From the NCBI RefSeq assembly GCF_002154725.1, contig NZ_MTAW01000045.1, positions 30,259 through 94,258 on the forward strand: a DNA stretch of 64,000 nucleotides. Direction: 5' to 3'. The position numbers were made by a program, and so were the translations under genes. Source of the stretch: Nostoc sp. 106C (GTDB lineage Bacteria > Cyanobacteriota > Cyanobacteriia > Cyanobacteriales > Nostocaceae). The notes under the pieces were generated by a model, which was given only the letters and a program-made list of their open reading frames with translations, was not told where the DNA came from and ran no database searches. Each line of letters opens with the position of its first letter. Position 1 is the stretch's first letter. Shown piece after piece: positions 1-9,009 of this stretch.

Positions 1-284
1 ATATCCCAGAACAGGGCTGTCAGAATATCAGAAGGTACTGTAGCACCTGGACCTGTATTAGTTAAGGTGACTTGCAATTTACCTTGACTAATCAGTGAGT
101 CATCAAAGACAACTTTTGCGCCCAGAGCGTTAGTAGTTCCACCTGAATTTGAGTTAGTTCCTGTTGCTGAAAAAGTCATAGTGGCAGCATTTGCTTTGGG
201 TATTTGCCCAGCAGTAACCACAGCTAATGCTGATACGAAGTAGGTTAAATAACCTAATAATTGCTTGGAATATGGTTGAGACAT
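1..284 (-). CDS. Secreted surface protein, N-terminal part (runs off the window)
   Basis: The reading frame opens with ATG at 284 (AAGG lies upstream) and is still open at base 1, so only about 94 residues are visible. Residues 1-32 look like a signal peptide: a Lys near the start, a hydrophobic core, and a small-residue cleavage region ending PKANA. The visible mature part is rich in Thr, Ser, Asn and Gly and reads like a beta-sandwich (VTLTNTGPGA, ILTALFWD). This resembles the secreted PEP-CTERM or exosortase-dependent surface proteins of cyanobacteria, whose sorting signal would be at the missing C terminus. The family call is inference; export is well supported. Confidence 0.65.
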   Translation of the reverse strand, partial: MSQPYSKQLLGYLTYFVSALAVVTAGQIPKANAATMTFSATGTNSNSGGTTNALGAKVVFDDSLISQGKLQVTLTNTGPGATVPSDILTALFWD

Positions 285-742
285 TCGGATTTAACCTTTG
301 TGTTGTAGCTTGAGGGTATTAAAATCTTTCAAAGTTGGTTTTGATGCACAACTAATTCTGAATATAAATTGGCACAAAAATTTGAGTCAGTCTACGGTTA
401 TTCTAGAACTTCATTTAAAATTTAATTGGGCAATAAATATTAGTTTTGTTATAGTGTATTGCTGAGATTTTGGTATTTTCACGGTGAGTATACAACTCTG
501 AAACCTCAGTAAAATCTCGCTGTTGTTTTTGATGAATTTATTTTGAACTTAATTAATTTATCTTCAAAGATATGTCTTATAAAAAGATAGCTTAATCATT
601 TCTAGTTAAATACTCAGAGACTCATTTAAGTAGGTAAGCTTTATTTAACCTAAGATTTATTGTGGAGTAAAATTTTTCTGTTTTCTGCTTTCAAAGAAAA
701 TATATTACTTTTTTAAAGTCAAACTACTTATAGTATTTACAC
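285..742. other. Intergenic region, AT-rich
   Basis: This 458-base gap lies upstream of the secreted-protein gene and downstream of the oxygenase gene, both on the minus strand. It is very AT-rich and I see no credible coding frame, RNA gene or repeat in it. The promoter of the partial gene at 284 must lie here, but no element is clear enough to name. Confidence 0.5.
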
Positions 743-1402
743 TTAATTTGCTTTTCGATTAACCCAGCCGTTAATAGTAAAGCGGCTATCTGCAAAAACT
801 TTAGAGGGGCAATTAACAGGAAGGACTTCGTGCATACAGCGGCTAAGGAAGAAGACAATGCTGTTATTACGAGGCTCAACTGTTTTGAAGGAATCTGAAT
901 TTATATAAAAGTTATGGGAAATTTGACTATCGTATATCAGCAATTCACCACCAGAGAAATGCTTAGGTTCTCGATAAAAGTAATAAACGTAAGTGATTTC
1001 TCTAAGAACAGTTTCTGGACTACCATTATCATTATGAATTTTATAATAGTTGCCATCATTATGTGCGGTTAGTTGGCTTTCAATATAACTTATAGGAAAT
1101 GACAATAGCCCTAATTTAGTAATTACATCAGGTACAATCGCTTCTATTCGCTTTAAAATCGATTGGGAGAACTCAGGAAATGAGTAGAGTACCATTGATT
1201 GACGATAATTCATCGCGTTAGTGGAAGTACTGGTAGACACAAAATCTGCTTCTTTTCCAAGAACATAGTTGAGTAGCTGCTGATGTTCATCTGATGTTAA
1301 AAAGTTATCTATTTGTAGATACTCAGAAGATAAAACATCGATATTTGCAAGTTGAACTGCTTCTATTTGCTGTACTGAAATTTGAGGTTCTGTAGTCATC
1401 AT
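743..1402 (-). CDS. 2OG-Fe(II) oxygenase (prolyl 4-hydroxylase-like)
   Basis: A 219-residue protein with the double-stranded beta-helix signature of 2-oxoglutarate/Fe(II) dioxygenases. The iron ligands are H123 and D125 in YYKIHNDNG, and the distal H191 in CMHEVLPV. R207 in DSRFTINGW is placed to bind the 2-oxoglutarate carboxylate. SGGELLIYD (about 150-158) is the typical core strand motif. The family hydroxylates protein or small-molecule substrates; the substrate here cannot be told from sequence. There is no signal peptide, so it is probably cytoplasmic. Two adjacent Met codons open the frame. It stands alone, separated from hflX by a terminator and a small palindromic element. Confidence 0.85.
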   Translation of the reverse strand: MMTTEPQISVQQIEAVQLANIDVLSSEYLQIDNFLTSDEHQQLLNYVLGKEADFVSTSTSTNAMNYRQSMVLYSFPEFSQSILKRIEAIVPDVITKLGLLSFPISYIESQLTAHNDGNYYKIHNDNGSPETVLREITYVYYFYREPKHFSGGELLIYDSQISHNFYINSDSFKTVEPRNNSIVFFLSRCMHEVLPVNCPSKVFADSRFTINGWVNRKAN

Positions 1403-1444
1403 TTTTAACTAGGATTGAGAACGGGATAGCTTGAGTTTATTGAA

Positions 1445-1537
1445 CAGGACTTACGCAAGGACTACGATTTTACGTCATTACGAGCGAAGCGAAGTAATCG
1501 CAAAGGCTTAGTTTTTCGTCACGAGTGCGTAAGTCCT
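1445..1537. repeat. 93-bp palindromic MITE-like element
   Basis: Perfect 12-bp terminal inverted repeats, AGGACTTACGCA (1446-1457) and TGCGTAAGTCCT (1526-1537), bound this short element. ATTGAA occurs directly on both sides (1439-1444 and 1538-1543), consistent with a 6-bp target duplication. The interior contains GTCATTACGAGCGAAGCGAAG, which reappears on the opposite strand near 58880-58920. No coding capacity. Confidence 0.65.
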
Positions 1538-1570
1538 ATTGAAGTAGAAATATTCTTTACCTTTAATAGC

Positions 1571-1601
1571 AAATGCCGTAGTGATATTTACTACGGCATT
1601 T
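1571..1601 (-). terminator. Hairpin terminator downstream of hflX
   Basis: A perfect 12-bp stem, AAATGCCGTAGT (1571-1582) with ACTACGGCATTT (1590-1601), and a 7-base loop. It lies just past the hflX stop codon on the minus strand. The A/T-rich stem base gives a short U run. Confidence 0.7.
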
Positions 1602-1633
1602 TAACTAGAACACAAAACTTTATTTTTTAGTAT

Positions 1634-3226
1634 TTACCGAGAGTCAACAGCGTATTGAATCAGTTGGGTTAAGCGATGGCGGAGGGTTTCTAATCCTAAG
1701 CGCTCGCTAGCAGAAATAAACACTGCTAGAGGAAATTCTTCCCGAGCTAGAGCTAGGGTTTCGCTATTGACTTGATCTATCTTGTTAAAAGCAACCAATG
1801 CTGGTCCTGGAGTTACTGGCATTTGGGCCAAGATTTCTCTAACTGCGCGAATATGGCTCAACCAAGCTGGATGAGACAAATCGACCAAATGTAGTAAAGC
1901 ATCAGCTTCTGTGACTTCCTCCAAGGTAGCGCGGAAAGCGTCCATTAATGAAGCAGGCAATTCGTGTATAAATCCTACTGTATCTGTCAGTAGAATCTCT
2001 TGGGGTTCACCTGTCTCCGTATGGGGAATTACCAAGCGCCGTGTAGTGGGGTCAAGAGTGGCAAAGAGCTGGTCTGCTGTGTAAACTTCGGCATTAGTTA
2101 GGGCATTCAACAAGGTGGATTTGCCGGCGTTGGTATAACCAACCAAAGCCACTGAGGGAACTTCCCGATGCTGTCGGCGCTGGCGTAAGCGGGAACGATG
2201 TGCTTGCAACTGGTTAACTTCTTGTTGCAATCGAGAAATGCGCCGCTGAATGGCACGGCGTTCAGTTTCGAGTTTTGTTTCACCAGGACCACGAGTACCG
2301 ATACCACCACCTAACCGGGACATTGCTTGACCTCTACCAGTCAACCGCGGCAACATATACTCTAGCTGTGCCAGTTCTACTTGTAACTTACCAGCGCGGG
2401 ACTGAGCGCGTTGAGCAAATATATCCAAAATTACTTCGGTACGATCAACTACCCGTAAACCAATCTGCGCTTCTAGGTTGCGGACTTGGGCGGGTGAGAG
2501 GTCACGGTCAAATACGACAAGATTTGCCCCTAAGGTTTGGGCAGTTAGGGCAACTTCTTGCACTTTACCTTCACCGACTACTGTCTGGGGATGAATACGC
2601 GATCGCTTTTGTTGTACTGTCTGCAATACATCGCCCCCAGCTGTATCTACCAAGCGTGCTAATTCCGCCAAGGTATCGTGGAATGCTAGGGGAGTCATCT
2701 CATCTGTCATCACTCCCACAATGAGCACGCGATCGTGGTCAATATCTACTTGCTGGGCGACAAATTCTCGCTGAAATTCTGCTTCTAGATTTTCAACTAA
2801 ATCTAAAAAATCTTGCTGTGTCAGTTCATCCAAACTGAGAGGTGACGATACACTCCAGCTTGGAGATTGGACAGCACTCGACCCGACTTGAGATAAAGCT
2901 GCACTGGCAAGCAAAGCGTGAGACTCTTGGGGTGTTAAGTGAGCTAAATACGTTTCTTTGACGTACCCAGCAGCGCCGCCTCCTCGGCGTGTAAATCCTG
3001 TTCCCGTAATATTGAGTACAACCAAAGCGTCTAACCGTTGCAGTGCCATAGCTGTTAGTGCCGCCTCATTAGGCGGTTCTGGCTTCAAATGAGTGGCTAT
3101 ACAACGAATGCCACTAAGTCTTTCTGCACCATAACGGGGCAATTCTAACGGTGGAATTTGCGTTTGACGCGGTGTGCCTACCCCTACACGAATCACTTGT
3201 CCGCGACGGTTGAGGTAGGCACACAC
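1634..3226 (-). CDS. hflX: GTPase HflX
   Basis: Ribosome-associated GTPase of the HflX family, which binds the 50S subunit and rescues or splits stalled ribosomes. From the GTG at 3226 the protein has 530 residues. The HflX N-domain with the glycine-rich SRLGGGIGTRGPGETKLE segment is at about 303-320. The G domain shows G1 GYTNAGKS (363-370), G3 DTVG (415-418), G4 NKID (481-484) and G5 SA (505-506). The same frame continues upstream for 51 more codons to ATA at 3377-3379 with sequence that looks like genuine HflX N terminus (ETIYGNLQGLKSSQLK). No ATG, GTG or TTG lies between, so translation starts either at this GTG or at a non-standard codon. Single gene with its own terminator. Confidence 0.93.
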   Translation of the reverse strand: MCAYLNRRGQVIRVGVGTPRQTQIPPLELPRYGAERLSGIRCIATHLKPEPPNEAALTAMALQRLDALVVLNITGTGFTRRGGGAAGYVKETYLAHLTPQESHALLASAALSQVGSSAVQSPSWSVSSPLSLDELTQQDFLDLVENLEAEFQREFVAQQVDIDHDRVLIVGVMTDEMTPLAFHDTLAELARLVDTAGGDVLQTVQQKRSRIHPQTVVGEGKVQEVALTAQTLGANLVVFDRDLSPAQVRNLEAQIGLRVVDRTEVILDIFAQRAQSRAGKLQVELAQLEYMLPRLTGRGQAMSRLGGGIGTRGPGETKLETERRAIQRRISRLQQEVNQLQAHRSRLRQRRQHREVPSVALVGYTNAGKSTLLNALTNAEVYTADQLFATLDPTTRRLVIPHTETGEPQEILLTDTVGFIHELPASLMDAFRATLEEVTEADALLHLVDLSHPAWLSHIRAVREILAQMPVTPGPALVAFNKIDQVNSETLALAREEFPLAVFISASERLGLETLRHRLTQLIQYAVDSR

Positions 3227-3379
3227 AGGCTGATTGATTTCTGTACTAATTGCTGCCAGACGCTGCGAAAACTCGGTCGTACTGATGCGATCGCCCGGTA
3301 TGCGCTGGTGATATAGCCGCTGTAGTTGCTTCAGCTGGCTGGACTTTAATCCTTGGAGATTTCCATAGATAGTCTCTAT

Positions 3380-3828
3380 AGGCGTTTCTAACCAGTTAAA
3401 TGGTCCCCCGAATCCTTCTATGTTTATTTTACAACATGCTTAGGGCTACAAGCTCTACCTGATGAGCATTACATTCTGATTTAGCGGGTTTAAGCTTGTA
3501 ATTTAAAAACATTTTGTGGTATAATTATAAACTTTTTAATATACTGACCCACTTCTATAACTAGCTGAGAATAAAGTCTTTTGCGAAGAAATCTTACTTA
3601 GTAGATTATTGAAACTATAGTGGCTATATGGCAATACGGTTCGGTTAAGGGGAAAAGGGAAAAGCGGAAAGGTTTAAATTCACCCTTAACCCTTTTTCCC
3701 TTACCCTTTGCCCAAACTACAAGGGAAATGAAAAGTGCTTATCCGAACTGTATTGGGCTATATGGAAGATACTGACTTACAGTCGGTTGCTATGATTCAT
3801 GTAAATTGTTGAATTTATTTTTAGTTCA
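3380..3828. other. Intergenic region holding a MITE
   Basis: Between the divergent hflX and 62-residue genes. Apart from the element at 3632-3755 with its target duplications, I see no gene or RNA. The hflX promoter should be in 3400-3600. Confidence 0.5.
3632..3755. mobile_element. MITE family A, 124-bp copy
   Basis: Terminal inverted repeats CAATACGGTTCGGTTAAG (3632-3649) and CTTATCCGAACTGTATTG (3738-3755) match at 16 of 18 positions when one is reverse-complemented. The element is flanked by a perfect 10-bp direct repeat, GGCTATATGG, at 3622-3631 and 3756-3765, the footprint of a transposition event. The interior is a purine-rich then pyrimidine-rich imperfect palindrome with no coding potential. 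A second copy of the family with its own 10-bp duplication is at 58792-59091. Confidence 0.85.
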
Positions 3829-4017
3829 ATGACTGAGTCAAGAGAAATTTGGTATGTGGTCAAGCGTCCTGCTGGTTCTTGCGAGATAGTCGCTAATGTA
3901 GTTTCTGGGGAAGCTAATCCAGACATCATAGAACAGTGGGGACCTTTTACTTCTCAAGACGAGGCGATCGCCCGTCGTGTCGGATTGATTAGGGCTGGCA
4001 AATGCCAACCCCAATAA
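3829..4017 (+). CDS. Small conserved-type hypothetical protein, 62 aa
   Basis: A compact 62-residue protein starting at ATG with a balanced soluble composition (REIWYVVKRPAGSCEIVANV, then QWGPFTSQDEAIARRVGLIRAGKC). It has no signal peptide or membrane segment. HIP1-type GCGATCGC lies in frame near its end. Coding-like codon use and the pattern of alternating hydrophobic residues suggest a real gene. I do not know its function, and no clear Shine-Dalgarno precedes it. It converges on the protease gene at 4037 with a 19-base gap. Confidence 0.7.
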   Translation: MTESREIWYVVKRPAGSCEIVANVVSGEANPDIIEQWGPFTSQDEAIARRVGLIRAGKCQPQ

Positions 4018-4036
4018 ATTAGAAAATTTATAATTT

Positions 4037-5320
4037 TTAATTTTTACCTGTAGTTGTGGTGCCCCTAGCAGTAATTTGTTTGCCTAACACTTCTACTGCT
4101 TTAGCAAATTGAGGATCTTGTAGAGTAGCAAGTTTGTCACGCTCGTTTAGCCACAACTCTTGCCTTTGTGCATCGGTCAAATCCACCTTCACATCTGGAT
4201 CAATCCCATGCTTATTAATATCTTTACCACTTGGGGTATGGTATTTAGCAATTGTCACGGCTAATCCTGAGCCATCTTCTAGGGGGCGCACTGACTGTAC
4301 CAAGCCCTTACCAAATGTTTGAGTTCCCACTAAAGTAGCACGTTTGTTGTCCTGCAAAGCTCCAGAGAGGATCTCACTAGCACTGGCTGAGCCTTTATCT
4401 ACCAACACCACTAATGGCTTATTTGTTAAAGCACGTCCATTTGCTATTTCTCGCTCTTGCTCACCTTGGCGGTCAATAGTGGAGACGATGGTACCTGTAT
4501 TCAGCCACATCCGCGCAATTTCCACACTGGAGAATAGTAGACCACCAGGATTGCCACGCAAATCCAAAACATAACCAACAACTTGTTTGGTTTCTAAATT
4601 TTTGATGGCATTTTGCATTTCCTTGCCAGCATTAGCGCTGAACTGGTTCAGACGGATATAGCCCAGATTCCCAGATGGGGTTTGTTTTTGCGAGTACTTA
4701 ACTGGGTGAATTTCAATGCGTGCCCGTTGAATTTCAAAATCTTTGGTTTGACCACTACGCCGAATAGTTAGTTTTACCTTCGTTCCGGCTGCACCACGAA
4801 TTAGGGATACTGCCTTGTTAGTATCCATTCCCTCAGTACTGTTACCGTCGATTTTGAGAATTTCATCCTTGGCTAAAATCCCAGCCTTAAATGCAGGAGT
4901 ATCCTCAATGGGGGCAATCACAACGAGCTGTTTCGTTTTTTCATCCTGACTGATTGTGATACCAATACCTGTTAGCTCGCCAGAGGTATCAACTTGCATA
5001 TTTTTGAATTCCTCTGGGTTCATGAACCGGGTATAGGGATCATCTAGCTTTTTCAGCATTTCCCGGATGGACTTATAAGCTTCCTCTTTATTACTGTAAG
5101 ACTTACTTAGATATTCCTTCCGTACAGCCTGCCAATCTACCTGATTAAAAGTACCGTCTACGTATTGACGCTGAACAACTTGCCAAACTTCGTCTATCAA
5201 TTCCTTGGGACTGTTATTTAAAGCCTGACCTCGTGAGTGAATGCCAAGGCTTGTAATAGCAATAGTTGAGAGCGTCACTGCCGTAGCACCCAAAACCAGC
5301 TTACTTTTTGTAATCACCAT
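4037..5320 (-). CDS. Carboxyl-terminal processing protease (S41, CtpA family)
   Basis: Serine protease of the Ctp/Tsp family; cyanobacterial members act in the lumen or periplasm, and CtpA matures photosystem II D1. The ATG at 5320 gives 427 residues and a clean signal peptide or anchor (MVITKSKLVLGATAVTLSTI). The longer frame to 5386 would place 22 poorly fitting residues in front of it. Residues about 115-195 form the PDZ domain (SGELTGIGITI to KLTIRR). The catalytic dyad is Ser313 in KGSASASEIL and Lys338 in QTFGKGLVQ, with the usual 25-residue spacing. VLDLRGNPGG is the conserved core motif. Which paralogue (CtpA, B or C) this is cannot be settled by eye. It lies 146 bases downstream of ispG on the same strand. 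Confidence 0.9.
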   Translation of the reverse strand: MVITKSKLVLGATAVTLSTIAITSLGIHSRGQALNNSPKELIDEVWQVVQRQYVDGTFNQVDWQAVRKEYLSKSYSNKEEAYKSIREMLKKLDDPYTRFMNPEEFKNMQVDTSGELTGIGITISQDEKTKQLVVIAPIEDTPAFKAGILAKDEILKIDGNSTEGMDTNKAVSLIRGAAGTKVKLTIRRSGQTKDFEIQRARIEIHPVKYSQKQTPSGNLGYIRLNQFSANAGKEMQNAIKNLETKQVVGYVLDLRGNPGGLLFSSVEIARMWLNTGTIVSTIDRQGEQEREIANGRALTNKPLVVLVDKGSASASEILSGALQDNKRATLVGTQTFGKGLVQSVRPLEDGSGLAVTIAKYHTPSGKDINKHGIDPDVKVDLTDAQRQELWLNERDKLATLQDPQFAKAVEVLGKQITARGTTTTGKN

Positions 5321-5466
5321 AATGACAGCTGCGCCAGAGGAGAAATTTTGTATAGTCAGTATGCTCAATCTAACACAGGGTATCACTGTAACAGACGAGC
5401 ATGTATTCTTATTACAACAAAATACTTGGCAATCCGGCGACCATAAGGGTCGCCGTTACTAAAACT

Positions 5467-6693
5467 TTAAGGTTCTACCCAGCGTCCATCTGCCTTGATG
5501 AGGTTAATTAATTCCTCTACACCTTTATCTTCTGGGACTTTTTTAATTTCTTCTCTGCCACGATATAAAGAAATATAACCAGGAGTCTTGCCTACGTAAC
5601 CATAGTCAGCATCTGCCATTTCTCCGGGTCCATTTACAATACAACCCATAACTGCTATGTCTAGCCCTGTTAAATGTTTGGTTGCTTGCCGGACTTTGTG
5701 CAGTACTTCCTCTAGGTTAAATAAAGTACGTCCACAGGAAGGACAAGCGACATATTCTACCATAGTTTTCCGCAAACCCAAAGCTTGCAGAATGCTATAA
5801 CAAACGGGAATTTCTTTTTCTGGTGCTTCTGTAAGCGAGACTCGAATTGTATCGCCAATGCCATCAGCCAGCAGTGTAGCAATGCCAGCTGTAGATTTTA
5901 TTCGCCCGTATTCCCCATCACCAGCTTCTGTGACACCCAAATGCAAGGGATAATTCATTCCCAACTCATCCATGCGCTTGGCGATCAGACGATAAGCAGC
6001 TACCATGACTGGTACTCGCGAGGCCTTCATCGAAATTACCAAATTGTGAAAGTTTAGAGATTCACAAATGCGAATGAACTCTAAAGCAGATTCCACCATT
6101 CCTTCTGGGGTATCACCATAGGTAAATAGCATTCTCTCAGCCAGAGAACCATGATTTACTCCAATGCGCATGGCTTTACCTTGATCTCGTAAAGATACAA
6201 CCAATGGTTCTAGGGTTTCGCGGATTTTTTCGCCAATTTCATCAAATTCAGCTTTGGTATATTCATTTCTATTAGTATTTGGCTTTTCAAACACATACAA
6301 ACCAGGATTAATCCGTACTTTCTCGATATGCTTGGCAACTTCCAAAGCGATTTTCATGCCGTTGTGATGCACATCAGCAACGATGGGCACGTCTCGGTAG
6401 GTTTTAATGAGTTTTTGTTTAATTTCCGCTAAAGCTTTGGCATGAGCCATACTTGGCACAGTGACGCGGACAATTTCGCAGCCAACCTCGTGCAGACGAC
6501 GAATAGCTGCCACAGATCCATCGATATTTAGCGTGTCTTCATTAATCATTGACTGCACCACCACAGGGTAGCCACCGCCAATGGTGACATCTCCTACTTT
6601 TACCGGACGGGTTTTACGCCGCTTAATTGTTGTATCAAAGGTAGGTTCGCTAGATGTGGTGTTTACAGTTGTAACTGTGGGCAGAGTTTGCAT
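5467..6693 (-). CDS. ispG: 4-hydroxy-3-methylbut-2-enyl diphosphate synthase IspG
   Basis: Penultimate enzyme of the MEP isoprenoid pathway. It reduces 2-C-methyl-D-erythritol 2,4-cyclodiphosphate to HMBPP with a [4Fe-4S] cluster, and in cyanobacteria takes electrons from ferredoxin. The TIM-barrel part begins at [21 protein letters not shown]. The cluster cysteines are visible near the C terminus in [14 protein letters not shown] and in [11 protein letters not shown] chose the ATG at 6693 (408 residues) over the TTG at 6738, because the first 15 residues of the longer frame do not look like the family and GAGG lies just before the ATG. A ferredoxin (petF) and ispD are also in this window. 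Confidence 0.96.
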   Translation of the reverse strand: MQTLPTVTTVNTTSSEPTFDTTIKRRKTRPVKVGDVTIGGGYPVVVQSMINEDTLNIDGSVAAIRRLHEVGCEIVRVTVPSMAHAKALAEIKQKLIKTYRDVPIVADVHHNGMKIALEVAKHIEKVRINPGLYVFEKPNTNRNEYTKAEFDEIGEKIRETLEPLVVSLRDQGKAMRIGVNHGSLAERMLFTYGDTPEGMVESALEFIRICESLNFHNLVISMKASRVPVMVAAYRLIAKRMDELGMNYPLHLGVTEAGDGEYGRIKSTAGIATLLADGIGDTIRVSLTEAPEKEIPVCYSILQALGLRKTMVEYVACPSCGRTLFNLEEVLHKVRQATKHLTGLDIAVMGCIVNGPGEMADADYGYVGKTPGYISLYRGREEIKKVPEDKGVEELINLIKADGRWVEP

Positions 6694-6738
6694 AACCTCA
6701 TTAGGTAAATTTGCTGTAGCGAAAATATCAAATTTCAA

Positions 6739-7189
6739 AATCTCTGTTTCTCAGATTGCCACAGCTGGGGCGATTTTAGTCAATGAGGGAGTAAAAAAAA
6801 CATAAAGTGAGAAAAAAGCAGAAATAAAGGAGATTTATCGATTTTTCTCTTGACCGAAAATAGACGATTTACTAGCTTTTGCTACCAAGTAGCGATCGCG
6901 CTGTTACTGAGTGACAAATGCTATCATTATCGCCAATTATTTTATGAAATCAGCTTTCATACTTTTTCTCGATTAGATGCATCAAGGAGCGGCTTTGATT
7001 ACTACGGTATTTCAGGAGTATATAATTAACCAACTCCATCGGTAAGGCTGAAATAAAGGAATAAATTATTCTTTATCATCATTAATAATTAAAATATCAA
7101 TATCTATGTCATCTAATATAGAGTAATTATATTCTTTCATAAAATTAACTATCTCTTCTTTATCTTTGTCCAAATGCTGAAAAATTTCT
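6739..7189. other. Intergenic region with a short minus-strand coding-like remnant
   Basis: Mostly featureless and AT-rich. On the minus strand, about 7070-7185 translates into an acidic stretch ending NYSILDDIDIDILIINDDKE before a stop codon. It looks like the C terminus of a protein but has no good start (an internal Met gives only 24 residues). I treat it as a decayed gene end next to the remnant at 7190-7294. Confidence 0.3.
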
Positions 7190-7294
7190 TCAACTTATTA
7201 ACTCAATACTATCTAGTTTGAAATCGCTGAGGTCAACACTAGAAAAATCTCTTTCGCTTGCTGTGTAAAGTTTGAGTAATTCATCCCGGTTCAT
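7190..7294 (-). pseudogene. Truncated N terminus of a pentapeptide-repeat-type protein
   Basis: An ATG at 7294 opens a 34-residue frame, MNRDELLKLYTASERDFSSV, followed by DLSDFKLDSIELIS and a stop. Cyanobacterial pentapeptide-repeat proteins commonly begin with this kind of leader (a short helix, then RDFS-V-LS). Here the repeats are missing, so this is probably a remnant. It could instead be a real 34-residue peptide. Confidence 0.35.
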
Positions 7295-7418
7295 CAGGGC
7301 GATCGCTAAATCTGGATTTTATTAATACAAATATACTATTGAGAATATGTACGGGTAACAGGAATGAGAGGCGATCGCCCTCACAATCAAGCTATTATAT
7401 CTGTTACTAAATTGTCTG

Positions 7419-7643
7419 ATGCCTATGCTAGAACAAACATTAATATTCCAAAAAGCTTTAGAAGCGGTAGAAGCACTAGATCCTGAAGCTCAAGCTATGC
7501 TTGTAGATATCATTCAAAAGCGTCTTAAAAAGCAAAGACGAGATAATTTATTAAAACAAATTGCCCAAGCAGAGAATGATTACGCTCAAGGTAATGTTCG
7601 GCGTGGTTCAATTGCAGATTTAATTGCGGAGTTGGATGAGTGA
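7419..7643 (+). CDS. Antitoxin of a type II toxin-antitoxin pair
   Basis: A 74-residue mostly helical protein. Residues 1-45 form an amphipathic helix-rich segment (EQTLIFQKALEAVEALDPEA) and the tail reads GNVRRGSIADLIAELDE, a pattern seen in antitoxins paired with RelE/ParE toxins. The tail is the likely toxin-wrapping part. Its stop codon overlaps the GTG start of the toxin gene by three bases (GTGA), indicating translational coupling. Antitoxins of this type normally neutralise the toxin and repress their own promoter. The identification rests mainly on the partner gene. Confidence 0.75.
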   Translation: MPMLEQTLIFQKALEAVEALDPEAQAMLVDIIQKRLKKQRRDNLLKQIAQAENDYAQGNVRRGSIADLIAELDE

Positions 7644-7918
7644 AAAATTTAGTTTGGAGTAAAACATTTGTTCGTACTTTTAAATATGTTGTTAATAAAA
7701 ATCCTGAATTTCGATTTCAACTTGAGGAAATCTTGGAGCAAATAGTTGAAGATCCATTTCAACAAAGTTTAGGTAGTCATAAACTAAAAGATGATTTATT
7801 AGGGAGATGGTCATGCTCGATTAATTATAATACTAGGATTTTATTTAAGTTTGTTGTTAATCCAGAGTTAGGAGAGGAAGAAATATTATTATTGACTCTA
7901 GATTATCGTGAAATTTAA
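7640..7918 (+). CDS. RelE/ParE-superfamily toxin (YafQ-like mRNA interferase type)
   Basis: A 92-residue basic protein with the compact RelE/ParE fold pattern: N-terminal VWSKTFVRTFKYVVNKNPEF helix region, then HKLKDDLLGRWSCSINYNTRILFKF, then a final strand LLLTLDYREI. The segment L-KDDL-GRWSCSINYNTRILF corresponds to the family core, where Arg and aromatic residues contact RNA or gyrase. The family either cleaves mRNA at the ribosome (RelE, YafQ) or poisons gyrase (ParE); I cannot say which. The GTG start overlaps the antitoxin stop. The pair follows degenerate sequence, as is common for mobile addiction modules. Confidence 0.82.
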   Translation: MKNLVWSKTFVRTFKYVVNKNPEFRFQLEEILEQIVEDPFQQSLGSHKLKDDLLGRWSCSINYNTRILFKFVVNPELGEEEILLLTLDYREI

Positions 7919-7973
7919 ATAAATCAAAATTGAATTTGAAGAACTAATTTAAAAAATAAAGGACTGACTTTAT

Positions 7974-8999
7974 ATGAATAATCAAACTACAACTCAACTC
8001 CCAATTCCCCCACACTTCAACTTGGAAAAAGTGGGCGAAGTCTGGCGCGTCCCCTATCAAGAACATGCATTGGCAGCTGAAGCATGGGCACAAAAACTCA
8101 ATATTCAACCAGCAGCTTTTGATAAACGCCGTATTTGTTTACTTTTAATTGATGTCCAAAATACTTTCTGTATTCCTGGATTTGAATTATTTGTAGGTGG
8201 AAAATCTGGCACGGGTGCAGTAGAAGATAATCAGCGTTTGTGTGAATTTATTTATCGTAATTTAGGAGTAATTACAACAATTGCGCCAACGATGGATACT
8301 CACACAGCAATGCAAATTTTTCATCCTATTTTTTGGATAAATGCCGCTGGAGAGCACCCGACACCAGCAGCTACAAGCATTACCCCAACAGATCTAGAAC
8401 AAGGAATCTGGAAAGTTAACCCAGCAGTTGCTAATAGTATTACTAAGGGCGATTATGAATTATTGGAAAAACATGCTTATCATTACGTTAAGCAACTAAG
8501 TCAAGACGGGAAATACCCTCTCACTGTTTGGCCTTACCATTCAATGTTAGGCGGGATTGGTCATGCTTTAGTTTCATCAGTAGAAGAAGCAATATTTTTC
8601 CACTGCATTGCGCGCCAGAGTTTAACACAATTTGAAATTAAAGGTGATAATCCCTTAACCGAGAATTATTCTGTATTACGCCCAGAGGTATTAATAGGTT
8701 TTGATCAAAATCCACTTGCTCAAAAAAACACGCGTTTAATTCAGCAACTTTTAGAGTTTGATGCTGTAATTATTGGCGGTCAAGCTAAAAGTCATTGTGT
8801 AGCTTGGACAATTGACGATTTATTAACAGAAATTAAACAGATAGATGCCAACTTGGCTAAAAAAGTTTATCTGTTAGAAGATTGTACCTCTGCTGTTGTT
8901 GTTCCTGGCGTTGTTGACTACACAGAACAGGCAGATGCAGCCTTTGCCAGATTCGCAGCAGCAGGAATGCATATTATAAAATCTACCGATTTTATCTAA
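7974..8999 (+). CDS. Isochorismatase-like cysteine hydrolase
   Basis: A 341-residue protein of the isochorismatase/nicotinamidase superfamily. The catalytic Asp is D60 in [12 protein letters not shown] and the nucleophilic Cys is C275 in [14 protein letters not shown] cis-peptide-type turn and the strand [15 protein letters not shown] follow as expected. It is longer than simple nicotinamidases (about 200 residues), with about 50 N-terminal residues and an insertion between the two catalytic motifs. The substrate is unknown; family members hydrolyse amides or vinyl ethers. AAAGGA sits 12 bases before the ATG. It ends at a strong bidirectional terminator shared with the convergent peptidase gene. 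Confidence 0.85.
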   Translation: MNNQTTTQLPIPPHFNLEKVGEVWRVPYQEHALAAEAWAQKLNIQPAAFDKRRICLLLIDVQNTFCIPGFELFVGGKSGTGAVEDNQRLCEFIYRNLGVITTIAPTMDTHTAMQIFHPIFWINAAGEHPTPAATSITPTDLEQGIWKVNPAVANSITKGDYELLEKHAYHYVKQLSQDGKYPLTVWPYHSMLGGIGHALVSSVEEAIFFHCIARQSLTQFEIKGDNPLTENYSVLRPEVLIGFDQNPLAQKNTRLIQQLLEFDAVIIGGQAKSHCVAWTIDDLLTEIKQIDANLAKKVYLLEDCTSAVVVPGVVDYTEQADAAFARFAAAGMHIIKSTDFI

Positions 9000-9009
9000 T
9001 CATTTTTTT

